64,000 nt of DNA from Rhizobium terrae (GCF_003425685.1 NZ_QJKM01000013.1:156141-220140), one strand, 5' to 3'; counted from the first letter of the stretch, positions 24,225-34,009 are shown. The notes: a model not told the origin generated them from the sequence alone. A program made the numbers and translations.

Positions 24225-27200
24225 CGGTTTCGGCCTCCCCGTCCTCGTCGGCCGTCGACCATTCCGCCACCCGCGCCAGATGGTCGTATTCGCCGCCGAA
24301 ATCGCTTTGCATCATCGGCACCAGGCGGGATGCGAAGCCGGCTTCGCCGCTCCGCAGCGTGAGGACGAAACGGGTCAGCTGATCGAGTGATTCCTGCGCC
24401 AGATCGAGCGCCGATTTGGGCTGGCGTTTGGCGGTGGCGCTCGCATTCTCGTTGTTGACCTTGTCTTCCCGGAACCGGTCGCCGGGGCGAAGCCGGATGT
24501 AGAGCAGGTTTTCCGGCGTGAGCGAGCCCGTATCCCGGAAGGCGCCGGCTTTAAGCGCCGCGGCTTCCAGCGCAAGCTGCGGATCGAGCAGCGCCCGGGC
24601 CTGCGAGGTCGAGGGGCTGAGGCCGGTCTTGTAGTCGACGAGATCGGCAAGTCCCGAGCCCTTGATATCGATCCGGTCGGCAATGCCGGTGACGCGGATG
24701 CCGGCACCCGGCACTTCCCAGCCGGCACCCACTTCGGTCATCGTCTTCTTGATATCGGGCGCCCGCTCCGCCTCCCAGTCGAGAAAAGCACGGGCGACCT
24801 CCATGAAACGCGGTCGCCAGACGCGGTCTATATGCGGCGGCAGCTGCTCGGCATCGAACAGGTTTTCGGCGATCCGCCGCATGACCTCGCGCGCGGCCGG
24901 CGTTCCGGGCTTGTGGCCTTCCCGTGTGTAACGGTCGATGATCGCGTGGTAGAGCGTGCCACGTTCCGAGGCCCCCGGATCGCGGTTGAACGGGTCGAGA
25001 GGGTCAAGTTTCAGGATACGCCGGGCATAGACGGAATAGGGATCACGCCGGAGGCGCCCCACCTCGCTGAAGGAATATTTCGTCGGCTGCCGATCGGCCG
25101 GCGGCTTGGGGGCGGGACGCCTGGCGCCGGGTTGGTTCTCGCCGGCATCGATCGCCGAGGCCCAGTCGCGATATCGCGCGCCGCGCGCCTTGAGGTCTTC
25201 GGCGAACCGTTTTCCGCCGAGCGCCAGCAGTCTTTGCAGCCAGCGCGAGGCGACCGTCGGCGTCGAACCCTGGCGCATCGAACGCGACAGGATGAGGTGC
25301 CGCGTGCCGCAGGCCATTTCGAAGTCGTGGGCCAGCTGGCCGATCCGCCGTTCCGGTGGTTCGAGGCCCATATCCGTCTTCATGGTGCGGGAGAGGAACG
25401 GGTTGTTGACGGTCTGGCCCGGCCAGGATCCCTCGTTCAGTCCGCCGAGGATCATCGTGTCGACGCTCTGCAGCCGTGCTTCCAGCGTGCCGAAGATGAA
25501 GACGCGCGGATGGCTGAGCGAACGAGGTTTCACCGCCTCGCCCGTCGTCAGCGCCATGACGATGTCGATCCATTGCGGACCGTCCGCCTCCATCTGCCCG
25601 TCGGTCTCGATGACGTCCGAAAGCAGGCCCGCCAGTCTTTCGCCGGCTTCTCCGGACCAGAGTACCGCAAGATCGCCGCGTTCGTCGATGCAGAGCGCTT
25701 CGAGGGCGCGGCCCGTGCGGTCGGCCCAGTCGGAAAGTGTGAATTTGGCGGTGAGCCCTCGCCCGTCCGGCCGCCGGCGGAGCAGGGCGGAAACAAGCGG
25801 CTCGACGGCTTTCGCCAGTCTGCCGGCAAGATCGCGGGCCTTGTCCGCAGCCCCTTCCGGAAGCGAGAGCCGCCAATGCGGCGTGTGCCGGTTTTCGAGC
25901 TGCCCGGCGAGCTGGGTTTCGAGCAGCGGCTCCAGTGCGGCGATATCCATCTCGCCGATGCCGCCGCGCAGGGCCAGAATTTCCAGCGCTTCGACGGCCG
26001 AACGCAGTTCTGCTGCCGGCAAACCAAGGCGCAACAGCGGGTGCTTGACGAGTGCCACGATCGCCACCGGATCGCCGGGCCGCAGCGAAGCTTCGAGGAG
26101 GAGTTGGGTCAGCGTGCCCTGCGGCGTGCCGGAAAGCGGCGAACCGGCCGAATCGTCGGCAAGCACGCCGAAGCGGGAAAGTTCGGCGGTGACCCGGCGG
26201 GCCAGCGCGCGGTCGGGGGTGATCAGGGCCGCGCGCACCTCGCCGCCATCCGCTGCCGGTTGTTCGAGGGCGAGCCGCAGAGCGATGGCGATCGCCACTG
26301 CCTCTTCGCGCTCGTTGGCGGCCTCGATCAGGCAGACATCCGAAAAAGCCTGATGAAGAAGGGTGGGATCGGCCGTTTCGCGCCATGTACTCCAGCGATC
26401 GGTCGCCTTGGCCGGTACGAGGGCTTGGGAGATCACGGCGGCGCGGAAAGCGAGGTCGTCCGGCACGTTTCCGAGAACCTGGACCTCTTCGCGCACCGTG
26501 CCGATTTTCCTGAGCAGCCGGGACAGGCCGAATTGCGGATGGCTGCGGCTGGCGGGTTCGATCCGGCCGTCGAGCGCCTCTTCCCCGATCATCGACCATT
26601 GGTCCGCCGGCATGGAGAGGTCGAGCCCGGGCAGGACGACCGTGCCGTTCGGCAGTTTCGAAATTGCGGCGATCAGATCGGCTGCTGCCGGCACCGAACC
26701 GGTGGAGCCCGCGACGATCACCGGCCCCCTGTGCTCTCTGGAGGAAATCCGCCGGGCCTCGCCATGCAGGACGGCCGCCTGGTGCCTGGCCGGCGAGGAG
26801 CGGCGCAGCTCGGCAAGCCGGGCCGGCCAGAAGGCACTGGCGATTGACAGGAATTCCGCGGTCAGCTGCCACCAGAGCGCATGTTCGCCGGTGTCGAGTT
26901 TCTTGAGATCGTCCCAGTCGCGCTCCTCGGTTTCGACCGCATCGATCAGTTCGGCGAGCGCCCGGGCGAGCCAGATCGCATCCGCCGGGCTGGCAGGTGC
27001 GACGAGCGGCGATTCCGAATGGATGTCGAGAACGATCTTCGGGAGCTGGTTGCGCCAGGCGAGGATCAGCCGGCCGAGTTCGAGGAGGCGGGCGGTGCCG
27101 CCGATCGGCAGGGCCAGATCCATTTCCTCCGGTGCCGCGAGGTCGAAATAGCCGCTGTCGTCGTCGGTCTCGCCGAGCGGGCGGATGACCGGCAGGATCG

Positions 27201-27432
27201 CCGAGCGGCCGCCGAGAAGGTCGACGAATTCCGAGCGCAACACGCGCGCGGCGCGCCGCGTCGGCACGAAGATCGTCACGTCGGCCAGCGACAAAGGGTC
27301 GGCGGGATCGTAACGAAACGTCTCGTCGAGCCGTCCGTTGCAAAGGCTTGCAGCGAGCGTTTTCAGGAACGGCGCGCCGGAGGGAATGGTGAAGACGCGC
27401 GGCTGGTGTCGTTGTCCGGCTGGGTCGGCCAT
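24217..27432 (-). CDS. addB: AddB: nuclease subunit of the AddAB complex
   Basis: Encodes 1071 residues. The alphaproteobacterial AddB type is shown by IPSGAPFLKTLAASL in place of a Walker A, FVPTRRAARVLRSEFV, ILGGLNEGSWPGQTVNNPFLSR, and a C-terminal nuclease with LADLVDYKTGLSP. I see no C-x(2)-C cluster near the C-terminus, so the iron-sulphur cluster of Bacillus AddB is not evident. It partners AddA in resection and recombination-point recognition. Four bases after the murU stop, so it belongs to a divL-tsaE/amgK-murU-addB-addA transcription unit. Confidence 0.95.
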   Translation of the reverse strand: MADPAGQRHQPRVFTIPSGAPFLKTLAASLCNGRLDETFRYDPADPLSLADVTIFVPTRRAARVLRSEFVDLLGGRSAILPVIRPLGETDDDSGYFDLAAPEEMDLALPIGGTARLLELGRLILAWRNQLPKIVLDIHSESPLVAPASPADAIWLARALAELIDAVETEERDWDDLKKLDTGEHALWWQLTAEFLSIASAFWPARLAELRRSSPARHQAAVLHGEARRISSREHRGPVIVAGSTGSVPAAADLIAAISKLPNGTVVLPGLDLSMPADQWSMIGEEALDGRIEPASRSHPQFGLSRLLRKIGTVREEVQVLGNVPDDLAFRAAVISQALVPAKATDRWSTWRETADPTLLHQAFSDVCLIEAANEREEAVAIAIALRLALEQPAADGGEVRAALITPDRALARRVTAELSRFGVLADDSAGSPLSGTPQGTLTQLLLEASLRPGDPVAIVALVKHPLLRLGLPAAELRSAVEALEILALRGGIGEMDIAALEPLLETQLAGQLENRHTPHWRLSLPEGAADKARDLAGRLAKAVEPLVSALLRRRPDGRGLTAKFTLSDWADRTGRALEALCIDERGDLAVLWSGEAGERLAGLLSDVIETDGQMEADGPQWIDIVMALTTGEAVKPRSLSHPRVFIFGTLEARLQSVDTMILGGLNEGSWPGQTVNNPFLSRTMKTDMGLEPPERRIGQLAHDFEMACGTRHLILSRSMRQGSTPTVASRWLQRLLALGGKRFAEDLKARGARYRDWASAIDAGENQPGARRPAPKPPADRQPTKYSFSEVGRLRRDPYSVYARRILKLDPLDPFNRDPGASERGTLYHAIIDRYTREGHKPGTPAAREVMRRIAENLFDAEQLPPHIDRVWRPRFMEVARAFLDWEAERAPDIKKTMTEVGAGWEVPGAGIRVTGIADRIDIKGSGLADLVDYKTGLSPSTSQARALLDPQLALEAAALKAGAFRDTGSLTPENLLYIRLRPGDRFREDKVNNENASATAKRQPKSALDLAQESLDQLTRFVLTLRSGEAGFASRLVPMMQSDFGGEYDHLARVAEWSTADEDGEAETDE

Positions 27433-27436
27433 AAGC

Positions 27437-28168
27437 TCACGCCGACGTCCGGAACCGCCGGATCGTCTCCTCCGCTTCGCCGATCGCCTCGGGCGTGCCG
27501 ACCGTCAGCCAGTGGCCGTCCATCATCATGCCGTAAAGCCGGCCGCGGGCGGCCGCCTTGTCGAAATAGGTGTTGATATTGAACGGATCGCGCGGAGCAT
27601 CGTCCAGGAATTCAGGCTTCATCGCGAAGGCCCCGGCGTAGACGACGGGATTGGACGGATCGTCGCGATAACGCGTCAGGCGGCCGTCCGGCGCCATGCT
27701 GAAATCCTTGACGCCGTTATGGCCGGTCGTATCCTCGATGCGGACGCAGAGCATCGCCATGTCCATACGCTCCGGATCGAAAAATCCGGCTAGGCGATCG
27801 AGATTGCTCGGCTTGCCCGGATCCTCGCCGATCCAGAAGAGATCGGCGTTCATGACGAAGATCGTGTCGCGGCCGAGCAGGGTGAGACCTTTGACGATGC
27901 CGCCGCCATTGTTCATCAGCGCATCGCGCTCGTCCGAGATCAGGATGTCGAGACCATCATAGGCCTTCAGATGGGCTTCCATCTGATCGGCGAAATGGTG
28001 CACGTTGACGGCGGCACGCTCGACGCCCGCCTGCTTCAGGCAATCCAGCACGTAGTCGATCATCGGTTTGCCGGCGATCTTCACCAGCGGCTTCGGCATC
28101 GTGTTGGTGACCGGGCGCATGCGGGTGCCGAGACCCGCCGCCAGGACCATTGCTTCTTTGATGGTCAT
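27437..28168 (-). CDS. murU: MurNAc-1-phosphate uridylyltransferase-type nucleotidyltransferase
   Basis: Encodes 243 residues. The nucleotidyltransferase signature is AMVLAAGLGTRMRPVTNTMPKPLV at residues 6-29, followed by KPMIDYVLDCLKQAGV and VMNADLFW. The best fit is MurU, which joins MurNAc-alpha-1-phosphate to UTP to give UDP-MurNAc in peptidoglycan recycling. The reason for preferring this over a general sugar-phosphate uridylyltransferase is the kinase-like gene just upstream, which matches AmgK. Together they form the cytoplasmic salvage route that bypasses de novo synthesis of UDP-MurNAc. Confidence 0.85.
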   Translation of the reverse strand: MTIKEAMVLAAGLGTRMRPVTNTMPKPLVKIAGKPMIDYVLDCLKQAGVERAAVNVHHFADQMEAHLKAYDGLDILISDERDALMNNGGGIVKGLTLLGRDTIFVMNADLFWIGEDPGKPSNLDRLAGFFDPERMDMAMLCVRIEDTTGHNGVKDFSMAPDGRLTRYRDDPSNPVVYAGAFAMKPEFLDDAPRDPFNINTYFDKAAARGRLYGMMMDGHWLTVGTPEAIGEAEETIRRFRTSA

Positions 28169-28180
28169 CGAACTCGATAC

Positions 28181-29704
28181 TTATGATTCGGGAAGCTCTA
28201 TTCCAGCCCGCCGGCACCATTCGCGCAAGGGGGCGAGCGTTTCGTGGCGCAACGCTGTGGAAAGATAGCGGAGGGTTCGCGGCATGTGCTTCAGATAACC
28301 CGGTTTTCCGTCGCGCTGCAGCAGCCGCACCCAGAGGCCGGCGAGCTTGCAGTTGCGCTGTGCCGCCATGATAGACCAGGACTTCATGAAAGTTTTTTCG
28401 TCGAAGGATCCCGAGGGGGAGCCAAGCGAGCGGCGGAGCGCAAAATAATCGGCCATCATCTGTGCTGCGAGCGCATCCGGAATGTCCACCCGCGCGTCCT
28501 GCACCAGCGAGGCGAGGTCATAGGCCGTCGGACCGATCATCGAGTCCTGGAAATCGATCAGGCCGACGCGGCGCATACCCGATTCCTGCGCCCGCCAGAT
28601 GATGTTGGGCGAATGGAAATCGCGGAGCAGCAGGTTCTTTTCCGAACCGTCGAGTTCGCGGATCAGGCCGTCCCAGATCGAGAGGTAATCGGCGCGTTCT
28701 TCCTCGGTCGCCGGCGTGCCCCGCTTCCAGGGCAGGTGCCAGTCAAGCAGTAGTCGCGCTTCCATCTTCATTGCGACGGCATCGAAATCGGGGATGTGAT
28801 GGACGTGGCCGCCGCCGACGGGCAGGTCCTGGCGCATCTCGTGGCTGTGCAGGTAACCGAGGCAGACGACCGCCTCGCGATATCGTTCGGGGATGGGCCG
28901 GCCTTCCGCGTCGAGCGGGCCGTCGTCGCCGAGATCTTCGATCAGCAGGATGCCCTGGTCGTAGTCGGTATGCAGGATTTCCGGCGCGGCCAGCCCGAGT
29001 TCCCGCAGATATTCATCGACCGCAACGAAAGGATAGGGGTCGAGCGCCAGATGCACGACCTTGGGATAGGGCCTTCCGTCCATCACCGCCGGACCTTCCG
29101 GCGGGCGCGGCCAATCCATCAGGATCAAGCGCTCGCCGTTTCCGGTGACGATCGTCTCGTAGGCGCGGGTGGAGGCGTCTCCGGTGAGGAAGCGGCGGCG
29201 GGCACCCTTGTAGCCGTGGAGATCGAGGAATTCGCGGATCGCCAGCACGCGGCGGATGCGCTTCATCTGCGTTTCCGGCGCCGTGATCGTCGCAAGACGG
29301 CCGCTATCCTGATGTTCGAGCTTCAACGAGATGCGCGCCGCGGGCAGGAGGTCGTCCGCCATTTCCGGCCATTCGACCAGACAGACGCCGTTCGCCAGCG
29401 CTTCGTCGAAACCGAGCTCGTCGAGTTCCGACGCGTCGCCCAGCCGGTAGAGATCGAAATGCGCGGCGGGGATCCGGAGTTCGTAAGCCTGTACCAAAGT
29501 GAAGGTCGGGCTTGGCACTTCGAGCGCCGGATCGTCGGCGAGCGCCCGCAGGAAGGCGCGGGCAAGCGTCGATTTGCCTGCGCCGAGATCGCCGGAAAGC
29601 GCAATCCAGTCGCCTTTGCCGAGCGCCAGCGCCAGATCCTCGCCGAAACGGATCGTCTCGGCTTCGTTTCCAAGCATCAGGGAAAGAGAGGCGGCATCGC
29701 TCAT
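28181..29704 (-). CDS. Fusion of TsaE (tRNA t6A modification ATPase) with an AmgK-like sugar kinase
   Basis: Encodes 507 residues in two parts. Residues 1-150 are TsaE: Walker A in LSGDLGAGKSTLARAFLRAL, and PTFTLVQAYELRIPAAHFDLYRL, an ATPase needed for N6-threonylcarbamoyladenosine at tRNA position 37. Residues 165-507 are an aminoglycoside-phosphotransferase-like kinase: GDASTRAYETIV, LLIEDLGDDGPLD, NLLLRDFHSPNIIW (catalytic D/N region) and VGLIDFQDSM. The kinase half fits AmgK, which phosphorylates MurNAc and GlcNAc at the anomeric position. Stand-alone TsaE and AmgK exist elsewhere, but fused forms are known in alphaproteobacteria. Overlaps divL by four bases; murU is 12 bases downstream. 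Confidence 0.9.
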   Translation of the reverse strand: MSDAASLSLMLGNEAETIRFGEDLALALGKGDWIALSGDLGAGKSTLARAFLRALADDPALEVPSPTFTLVQAYELRIPAAHFDLYRLGDASELDELGFDEALANGVCLVEWPEMADDLLPAARISLKLEHQDSGRLATITAPETQMKRIRRVLAIREFLDLHGYKGARRRFLTGDASTRAYETIVTGNGERLILMDWPRPPEGPAVMDGRPYPKVVHLALDPYPFVAVDEYLRELGLAAPEILHTDYDQGILLIEDLGDDGPLDAEGRPIPERYREAVVCLGYLHSHEMRQDLPVGGGHVHHIPDFDAVAMKMEARLLLDWHLPWKRGTPATEEERADYLSIWDGLIRELDGSEKNLLLRDFHSPNIIWRAQESGMRRVGLIDFQDSMIGPTAYDLASLVQDARVDIPDALAAQMMADYFALRRSLGSPSGSFDEKTFMKSWSIMAAQRNCKLAGLWVRLLQRDGKPGYLKHMPRTLRYLSTALRHETLAPLREWCRRAGIELPES

Positions 29705-32280
29705 TCGGCGGCGACGGACCGCGCCGTCGCGGCACTCGGAATCCGGCAGGTCACGGTCGTTCCCTGGCCCGGTTTGCTGTCGATCGACACTTCACCGCTA
29801 TGCAGGTGCACGAAGCTCTCGACGATGGAGAGCCCGAGGCCCGCCCCGCTTCGTTTGCCGCCCCTCGGACTTGAGGAGAAGCGGTTGAAGACGGTCTTCA
29901 GCATGTCTTCGGAAATGCCGGGACCCTTGTCGGTGACCGAGAAGAACACGTCATTGGCCGTGCGCCAGCAGTTGAGCGTGATGGTCGAGCCTTCGGGGGC
30001 GAAGTTCGTGGCATTGGTCAGGAGCTTGATGAGGATCTGCTTCAGCCGTTGCTGGTCGGCAATGATGGTTCCGAGACCGGCCGGCGCGGTGATCGCCAGC
30101 GTCACGCCGTTTTCGTGCAGCCGGTCGGCGATCTGCATCGCCACGTCGTCGAGCAGGTCGTCGATCGCCATTTCCGAATAGTTGAGCTGCATGATGCCGG
30201 CATCGACGGTCGCGAGATCGAGGATGTCGTTGACGATGGTCAGCAGCACCGACGACGACGTGGAAATGTGGTCGATATATTCCGCCTGCCGCTCGTTCAG
30301 CGAACCGATGCCCGGTGTCTTCAGAAGATCGGTGAAACCGATGATGTTGGTGAGCGGCGAACGCAGTTCGTAGGAGACGTGCTGGACGAAATCGTTCTTG
30401 AGCTCGTCGGCCTTCTGCAACGCCTCGTTCTTCTCCTTGAGCGCCCGTTCCGCCCTGGCACTCGCCGTCATGTCGACGAAGGTCAGCATCGTCTGGGCGT
30501 TCGGCAGCGGCGTCACGGCGTAATCGAGGACCAGGCCGGAATAGAGTTCGAACGTGCCCTGCAGAGAGGGACGCTCGTCATCGAAATTGGTCAGCATCTG
30601 GCCGAAGCGGCGCCAGCCGTCCGGTTTGTCGTAGGACGGCGCGCAGGCGGCTTCGATCGCCTTGATATGGGTGCCTGGCTTGGCTTCCTCGGCGGTAATG
30701 CCCCACAGCGCCCGGAAGGCCGGGTTCGACAGGCGGATGCGCCCGTCCGGCCCGAAGACCGCGACTCCTTCGGAGAGATGATCGATCGTTTCGCCCTGGA
30801 CCTGCAGCAGCGTGTTGTAGCGGGTTTCGAGATCCACCTGTTCGGTGAGGTTTTCGAACACCCAGGTGGCGCCGCCCTGCGGATGCGCGGTAGCGATGAC
30901 CCGAAGCGTCTGGCCGTTCGGCAGGTGCCAGAGGTCGGTCTGCGTATCCGGCGAGCGATAGACGGACAGCGCGGTTTCCTTCCAGCTCCGCCAGCTCAGC
31001 TGTTCCGGCAGCTTGCCGTCGCTGCGCAGCTTGTCGAGAAGCTCGCTATTGTCCGGCCGCCCGTCGAGGAAGGGCAGTGTGAGGTCCCAGAGCTGCACGA
31101 AGGCCTGGTTGTAGAACTGCAGCCGCCGTTCGCCGTCGAAGATCGCCACCGGCGTTGCCAGGTGGTCGAGCGTCTCGGCATGGCTTTTCAAGGTGCGTTT
31201 CAGCTCTTCGCGAATCGCCTCCGCCTCGGAAACGTCGGTCGCCATGCCGGCCGAGCCGCCGGGGACGACGACATCGACGACGTCGAAAATCGTGCGGTTG
31301 CCATGCACGACGGTCGAAATCCGGTCGTGGAAGGGCGAGGTCGGCGTCACGGTCGCCCGGATCTTTTCGCGGGCGATCGTGCCGAGAAATTCCCGCCCGT
31401 CCTCGATCGCCTGAGCCGGCGTCGAGGCCTCGACGGCGTCGCCATAGGCATGGTTCACCCAGGTAAGCTTGCCCTGGGCGTCGCGCCGCCAGGCGGGCTG
31501 CTCGATCGCGTCGAGAAGCGAATGGAACATCGAGATCGAGTTGGTGAGCCGCTCGCGTTCGATCTTGAGTTCGGCGAGTTCGGCGCGCAGGTTATTGAGG
31601 GCGATGAAGCGGACAAAGGCCTTGCCGCCCGAGACCCGGCCCTGCACTTCGAGGATTTCGTCCCGGTTGGTCTCGACGACCGTGTCGAACGAGCGGGCCT
31701 CGCCGCGCAGCTGTTCGATCGATTTTTCCAGCTCGCCGGCGGAAGTGCTGCGCAGCCAGCGGCCGAAGGCGAGGAAGTCGCGGTCCTGCTGCGGCGCGCC
31801 GGTTTCCGGCGGCAGCTGGCCGAGGAATTCCGGTTTCGACGAGCCGCTTTCCCAGACGACAATCCGCCGGTTCTTGTCGGCGATCAGGGCTTCGTATTTG
31901 GAAATGCGCTGCTGCGCGTCCGAAAGGGCGCTGCGCATTTCCTGGGTCTCATGTTCCATATTGCCGCGCTGACGCACCAGCCAGACCGCCGAAAGCAGGG
32001 CGGCGCCGAGTGCGCCGAGCACCACGGAGGAGACGATCACTTCCGTCGAGGAGAAGAGGCGAACCGCCGCATTGTCCGATTGCTGCGCGAGTGCCGCGGT
32101 GGCAAGCCCGGAAAGCGCCGTGCCCGACAGGAAGGCGCTGCCGAAGAGCGCAAGACGGCGAAACCCGCCGATTGCCGATGCGCCGCCCGGATGACCGGGA
32201 GCGGATCGCGCAAGAGGCGTCTCAGTACCGCCGCAAGAGGGATCGGCCTGCTTTGGCAGGCTCGTTTTTTTTACCGACAT
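29701..32280 (-). CDS. divL: DivL-type PAS-containing pseudo-histidine kinase
   Basis: Encodes 859 residues from MSVKKTSLPK. A hydrophobic stretch FRRLALFGSAFLSGTALSGLATAALA and a second around STEVIVSSVVLGALGAALLSAVWLV give an N-terminal membrane anchor. A coiled-coil and three or four PAS-like repeats (RRDAQGKLTWVNHAYG; IFDGERRLQFYNQAF; VFGPDGRIRLSNPAFRALWG) follow. The dimerisation box reads DFVQHVSYELRSPLTNI: tyrosine 637 replaces the phospho-accepting histidine. The ATPase part has LLTNATNF, DKGPGI and GAGLGLSI. Tyrosine at this position is the hallmark of Caulobacter DivL, a cell-cycle regulator acting on CckA together with DivK. Heads the operon with tsaE/amgK, murU, addB and addA. Confidence 0.88.
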   Translation of the reverse strand: MSVKKTSLPKQADPSCGGTETPLARSAPGHPGGASAIGGFRRLALFGSAFLSGTALSGLATAALAQQSDNAAVRLFSSTEVIVSSVVLGALGAALLSAVWLVRQRGNMEHETQEMRSALSDAQQRISKYEALIADKNRRIVVWESGSSKPEFLGQLPPETGAPQQDRDFLAFGRWLRSTSAGELEKSIEQLRGEARSFDTVVETNRDEILEVQGRVSGGKAFVRFIALNNLRAELAELKIERERLTNSISMFHSLLDAIEQPAWRRDAQGKLTWVNHAYGDAVEASTPAQAIEDGREFLGTIAREKIRATVTPTSPFHDRISTVVHGNRTIFDVVDVVVPGGSAGMATDVSEAEAIREELKRTLKSHAETLDHLATPVAIFDGERRLQFYNQAFVQLWDLTLPFLDGRPDNSELLDKLRSDGKLPEQLSWRSWKETALSVYRSPDTQTDLWHLPNGQTLRVIATAHPQGGATWVFENLTEQVDLETRYNTLLQVQGETIDHLSEGVAVFGPDGRIRLSNPAFRALWGITAEEAKPGTHIKAIEAACAPSYDKPDGWRRFGQMLTNFDDERPSLQGTFELYSGLVLDYAVTPLPNAQTMLTFVDMTASARAERALKEKNEALQKADELKNDFVQHVSYELRSPLTNIIGFTDLLKTPGIGSLNERQAEYIDHISTSSSVLLTIVNDILDLATVDAGIMQLNYSEMAIDDLLDDVAMQIADRLHENGVTLAITAPAGLGTIIADQQRLKQILIKLLTNATNFAPEGSTITLNCWRTANDVFFSVTDKGPGISEDMLKTVFNRFSSSPRGGKRSGAGLGLSIVESFVHLHSGEVSIDSKPGQGTTVTCRIPSAATARSVAAE

Positions 32281-32420
32281 ACCCGGTCTGTCTCCGTCCA
32301 ATTGCCGCTCATCGACAAGACATACCACACCGCGCCTTGCCCGGAGCCGACGCCCGGAAAGGTGCGAATCAAGTCCTAAAACAATACCTGCTGAGGGAAT
32401 CGCCGGGAAGGGACGCGCCC

Positions 32421-32457
32421 AAAAAAGAAGCCGCAGCCCTTTGTCAAGGCTGCGGCT
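32421..32457 (-). terminator. Rho-independent terminator of ahcY
   Basis: AGCCGCAGCC and GGCTGCGGCT form a ten-base-pair stem with a nine-base loop; on the minus strand it is followed by a T-rich run. Confidence 0.9.
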
Positions 32458-32487
32458 ACCATATCTTGTGGATTAACCGGCTACAGA

Positions 32488-33888
32488 TTAGTAGCGGTAG
32501 TGTTCGGCCTTGAACGGACCCTGTTGCGAGACACCGATGTAGGAAGCCTGCTCTTCGGAGAGTTCCGTCAGCTTCACGCCGAGCTTTGCGAGGTGCAGGC
32601 GGGCGACCTTCTCGTCGAGATGCTTCGGCAGGATGTAGACCTCGTTCTTGTACTGGCCCTGCTTGGTGAAGAGCTCGATCTGGGCCAGCGTCTGGTTGGT
32701 GAACGAGGCGGACATCACGAAGGACGGGTGGCCGGTGGCGTTGCCGAGGTTGAGCAGGCGGCCTTCCGAGAGCAGGATGATGCGGTTGCCTTTCGGGAAC
32801 TCGATCATGTCGACCTGCGGCTTGACGTTGGTCCACTTGAGGTTCCGGAGAGCCGCGACCTGGATTTCGTTGTCGAAGTGGCCGATATTGCCGACGATCG
32901 CCATGTCCTTCATCGCACGCATGTGGTCGATGCGGATGACGTCCTTGTTGCCGGTGGTGGTGATGAAGATGTCGGCCGTCGAAATGACGTCTTCGAGAAC
33001 GACGACTTCGAAACCGTCCATGGCGGCCTGCAGCGCGCAGATCGGATCGACTTCGGTCACCTTGACGCGGGCGCCGGCGCCGGCGAGCGAGGCGGCCGAA
33101 CCCTTGCCGACGTCGCCGTAACCGCAGACGACGGCGACCTTGCCGGCCATCATCACGTCGGTGCCGCGGCGGATGCCGTCGACCAGCGATTCCTTGCAGC
33201 CGTACTTGTTGTCGAACTTCGACTTGGTGACCGAGTCGTTGACGTTGATCGCGGGGAAGGGCAGCAGGCCCTTCTTGGAAAGTTCGTAGAGGCGGTGAAC
33301 GCCGGTGGTGGTTTCTTCGGTGACGCCCTTGATCGCGTCGCGCTGCTTGGTGAACCAGCCGGGCGAAGCCTGGAGGCGCTTCTTGATCTGCGCGAAGAGG
33401 ATTTCCTCTTCTTCCGAACCCGGGTTGGACAGCACGTCCTCGCCGGCCTCGGCGCGGGCGCCGAGCAGGATGTACATCGTGGCGTCGCCGCCGTCATCGA
33501 GGATCATGTTGGAGAGGCCGCCATCGGCCCACTGGAAGATCTTGTCGGTATATTCCCAGTATTCGGTGAGCGACTCGCCCTTGACGGCGAAGACCGGAAT
33601 GCCGGCGGCGGCGATCGCGGCGGCGGCGTGGTCCTGGGTCGAGAAGATGTTGCAGGACGCCCAGCGGATTTCGGCGCCGAGGACCTGCAGCGTCTCGATC
33701 AGCACGGCCGTCTGGATGGTCATGTGCAGCGAACCCGAGATGCGGGCGCCCTTCAGCGGCTTCGACGCGCCGAATTCCTCGCGGCAGGACATCAGACCCG
33801 GCATTTCGGTTTCGGCGATGTCGAGCTCCTTGCGGCCGTAGGCGGCAAGATTGATATCCGCGACGACATAATCCTTTTCAGTGCTCAT
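32488..33888 (-). CDS. ahcY: S-adenosylhomocysteine hydrolase
   Basis: Encodes 466 residues. The enzyme splits S-adenosylhomocysteine into adenosine and homocysteine with bound NAD+, closing the methylation cycle. The NAD-binding segment is MAGKVAVVCGYGDVGKGSAASL; CNIFSTQDHAAAAI and DVMMAGKVAV, NLGNATGHPSFVM and the C-terminal GPFKAEHYRY (conserved lysine and tyrosine that reach into the neighbouring subunit) are typical. The chosen ATG has GGAGAGC nine bases upstream. A palindrome upstream probably carries the operator of this gene. The minus-strand transcript ends at a good terminator. Confidence 0.98.
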   Translation of the reverse strand: MSTEKDYVVADINLAAYGRKELDIAETEMPGLMSCREEFGASKPLKGARISGSLHMTIQTAVLIETLQVLGAEIRWASCNIFSTQDHAAAAIAAAGIPVFAVKGESLTEYWEYTDKIFQWADGGLSNMILDDGGDATMYILLGARAEAGEDVLSNPGSEEEEILFAQIKKRLQASPGWFTKQRDAIKGVTEETTTGVHRLYELSKKGLLPFPAINVNDSVTKSKFDNKYGCKESLVDGIRRGTDVMMAGKVAVVCGYGDVGKGSAASLAGAGARVKVTEVDPICALQAAMDGFEVVVLEDVISTADIFITTTGNKDVIRIDHMRAMKDMAIVGNIGHFDNEIQVAALRNLKWTNVKPQVDMIEFPKGNRIILLSEGRLLNLGNATGHPSFVMSASFTNQTLAQIELFTKQGQYKNEVYILPKHLDEKVARLHLAKLGVKLTELSEEQASYIGVSQQGPFKAEHYRY

Positions 33889-34009
33889 AAAGCTCTCCGT
33901 GTTCAGTGGCGCCTTCTCCGACGGGACCGGCGGACATGGCAAAACAACCCGCCGTGGTCGGCGGAAGCTGGCCAGCGGTGTAGCAGGCTTCCTGCAAGCT
34001 GGCAACGGG

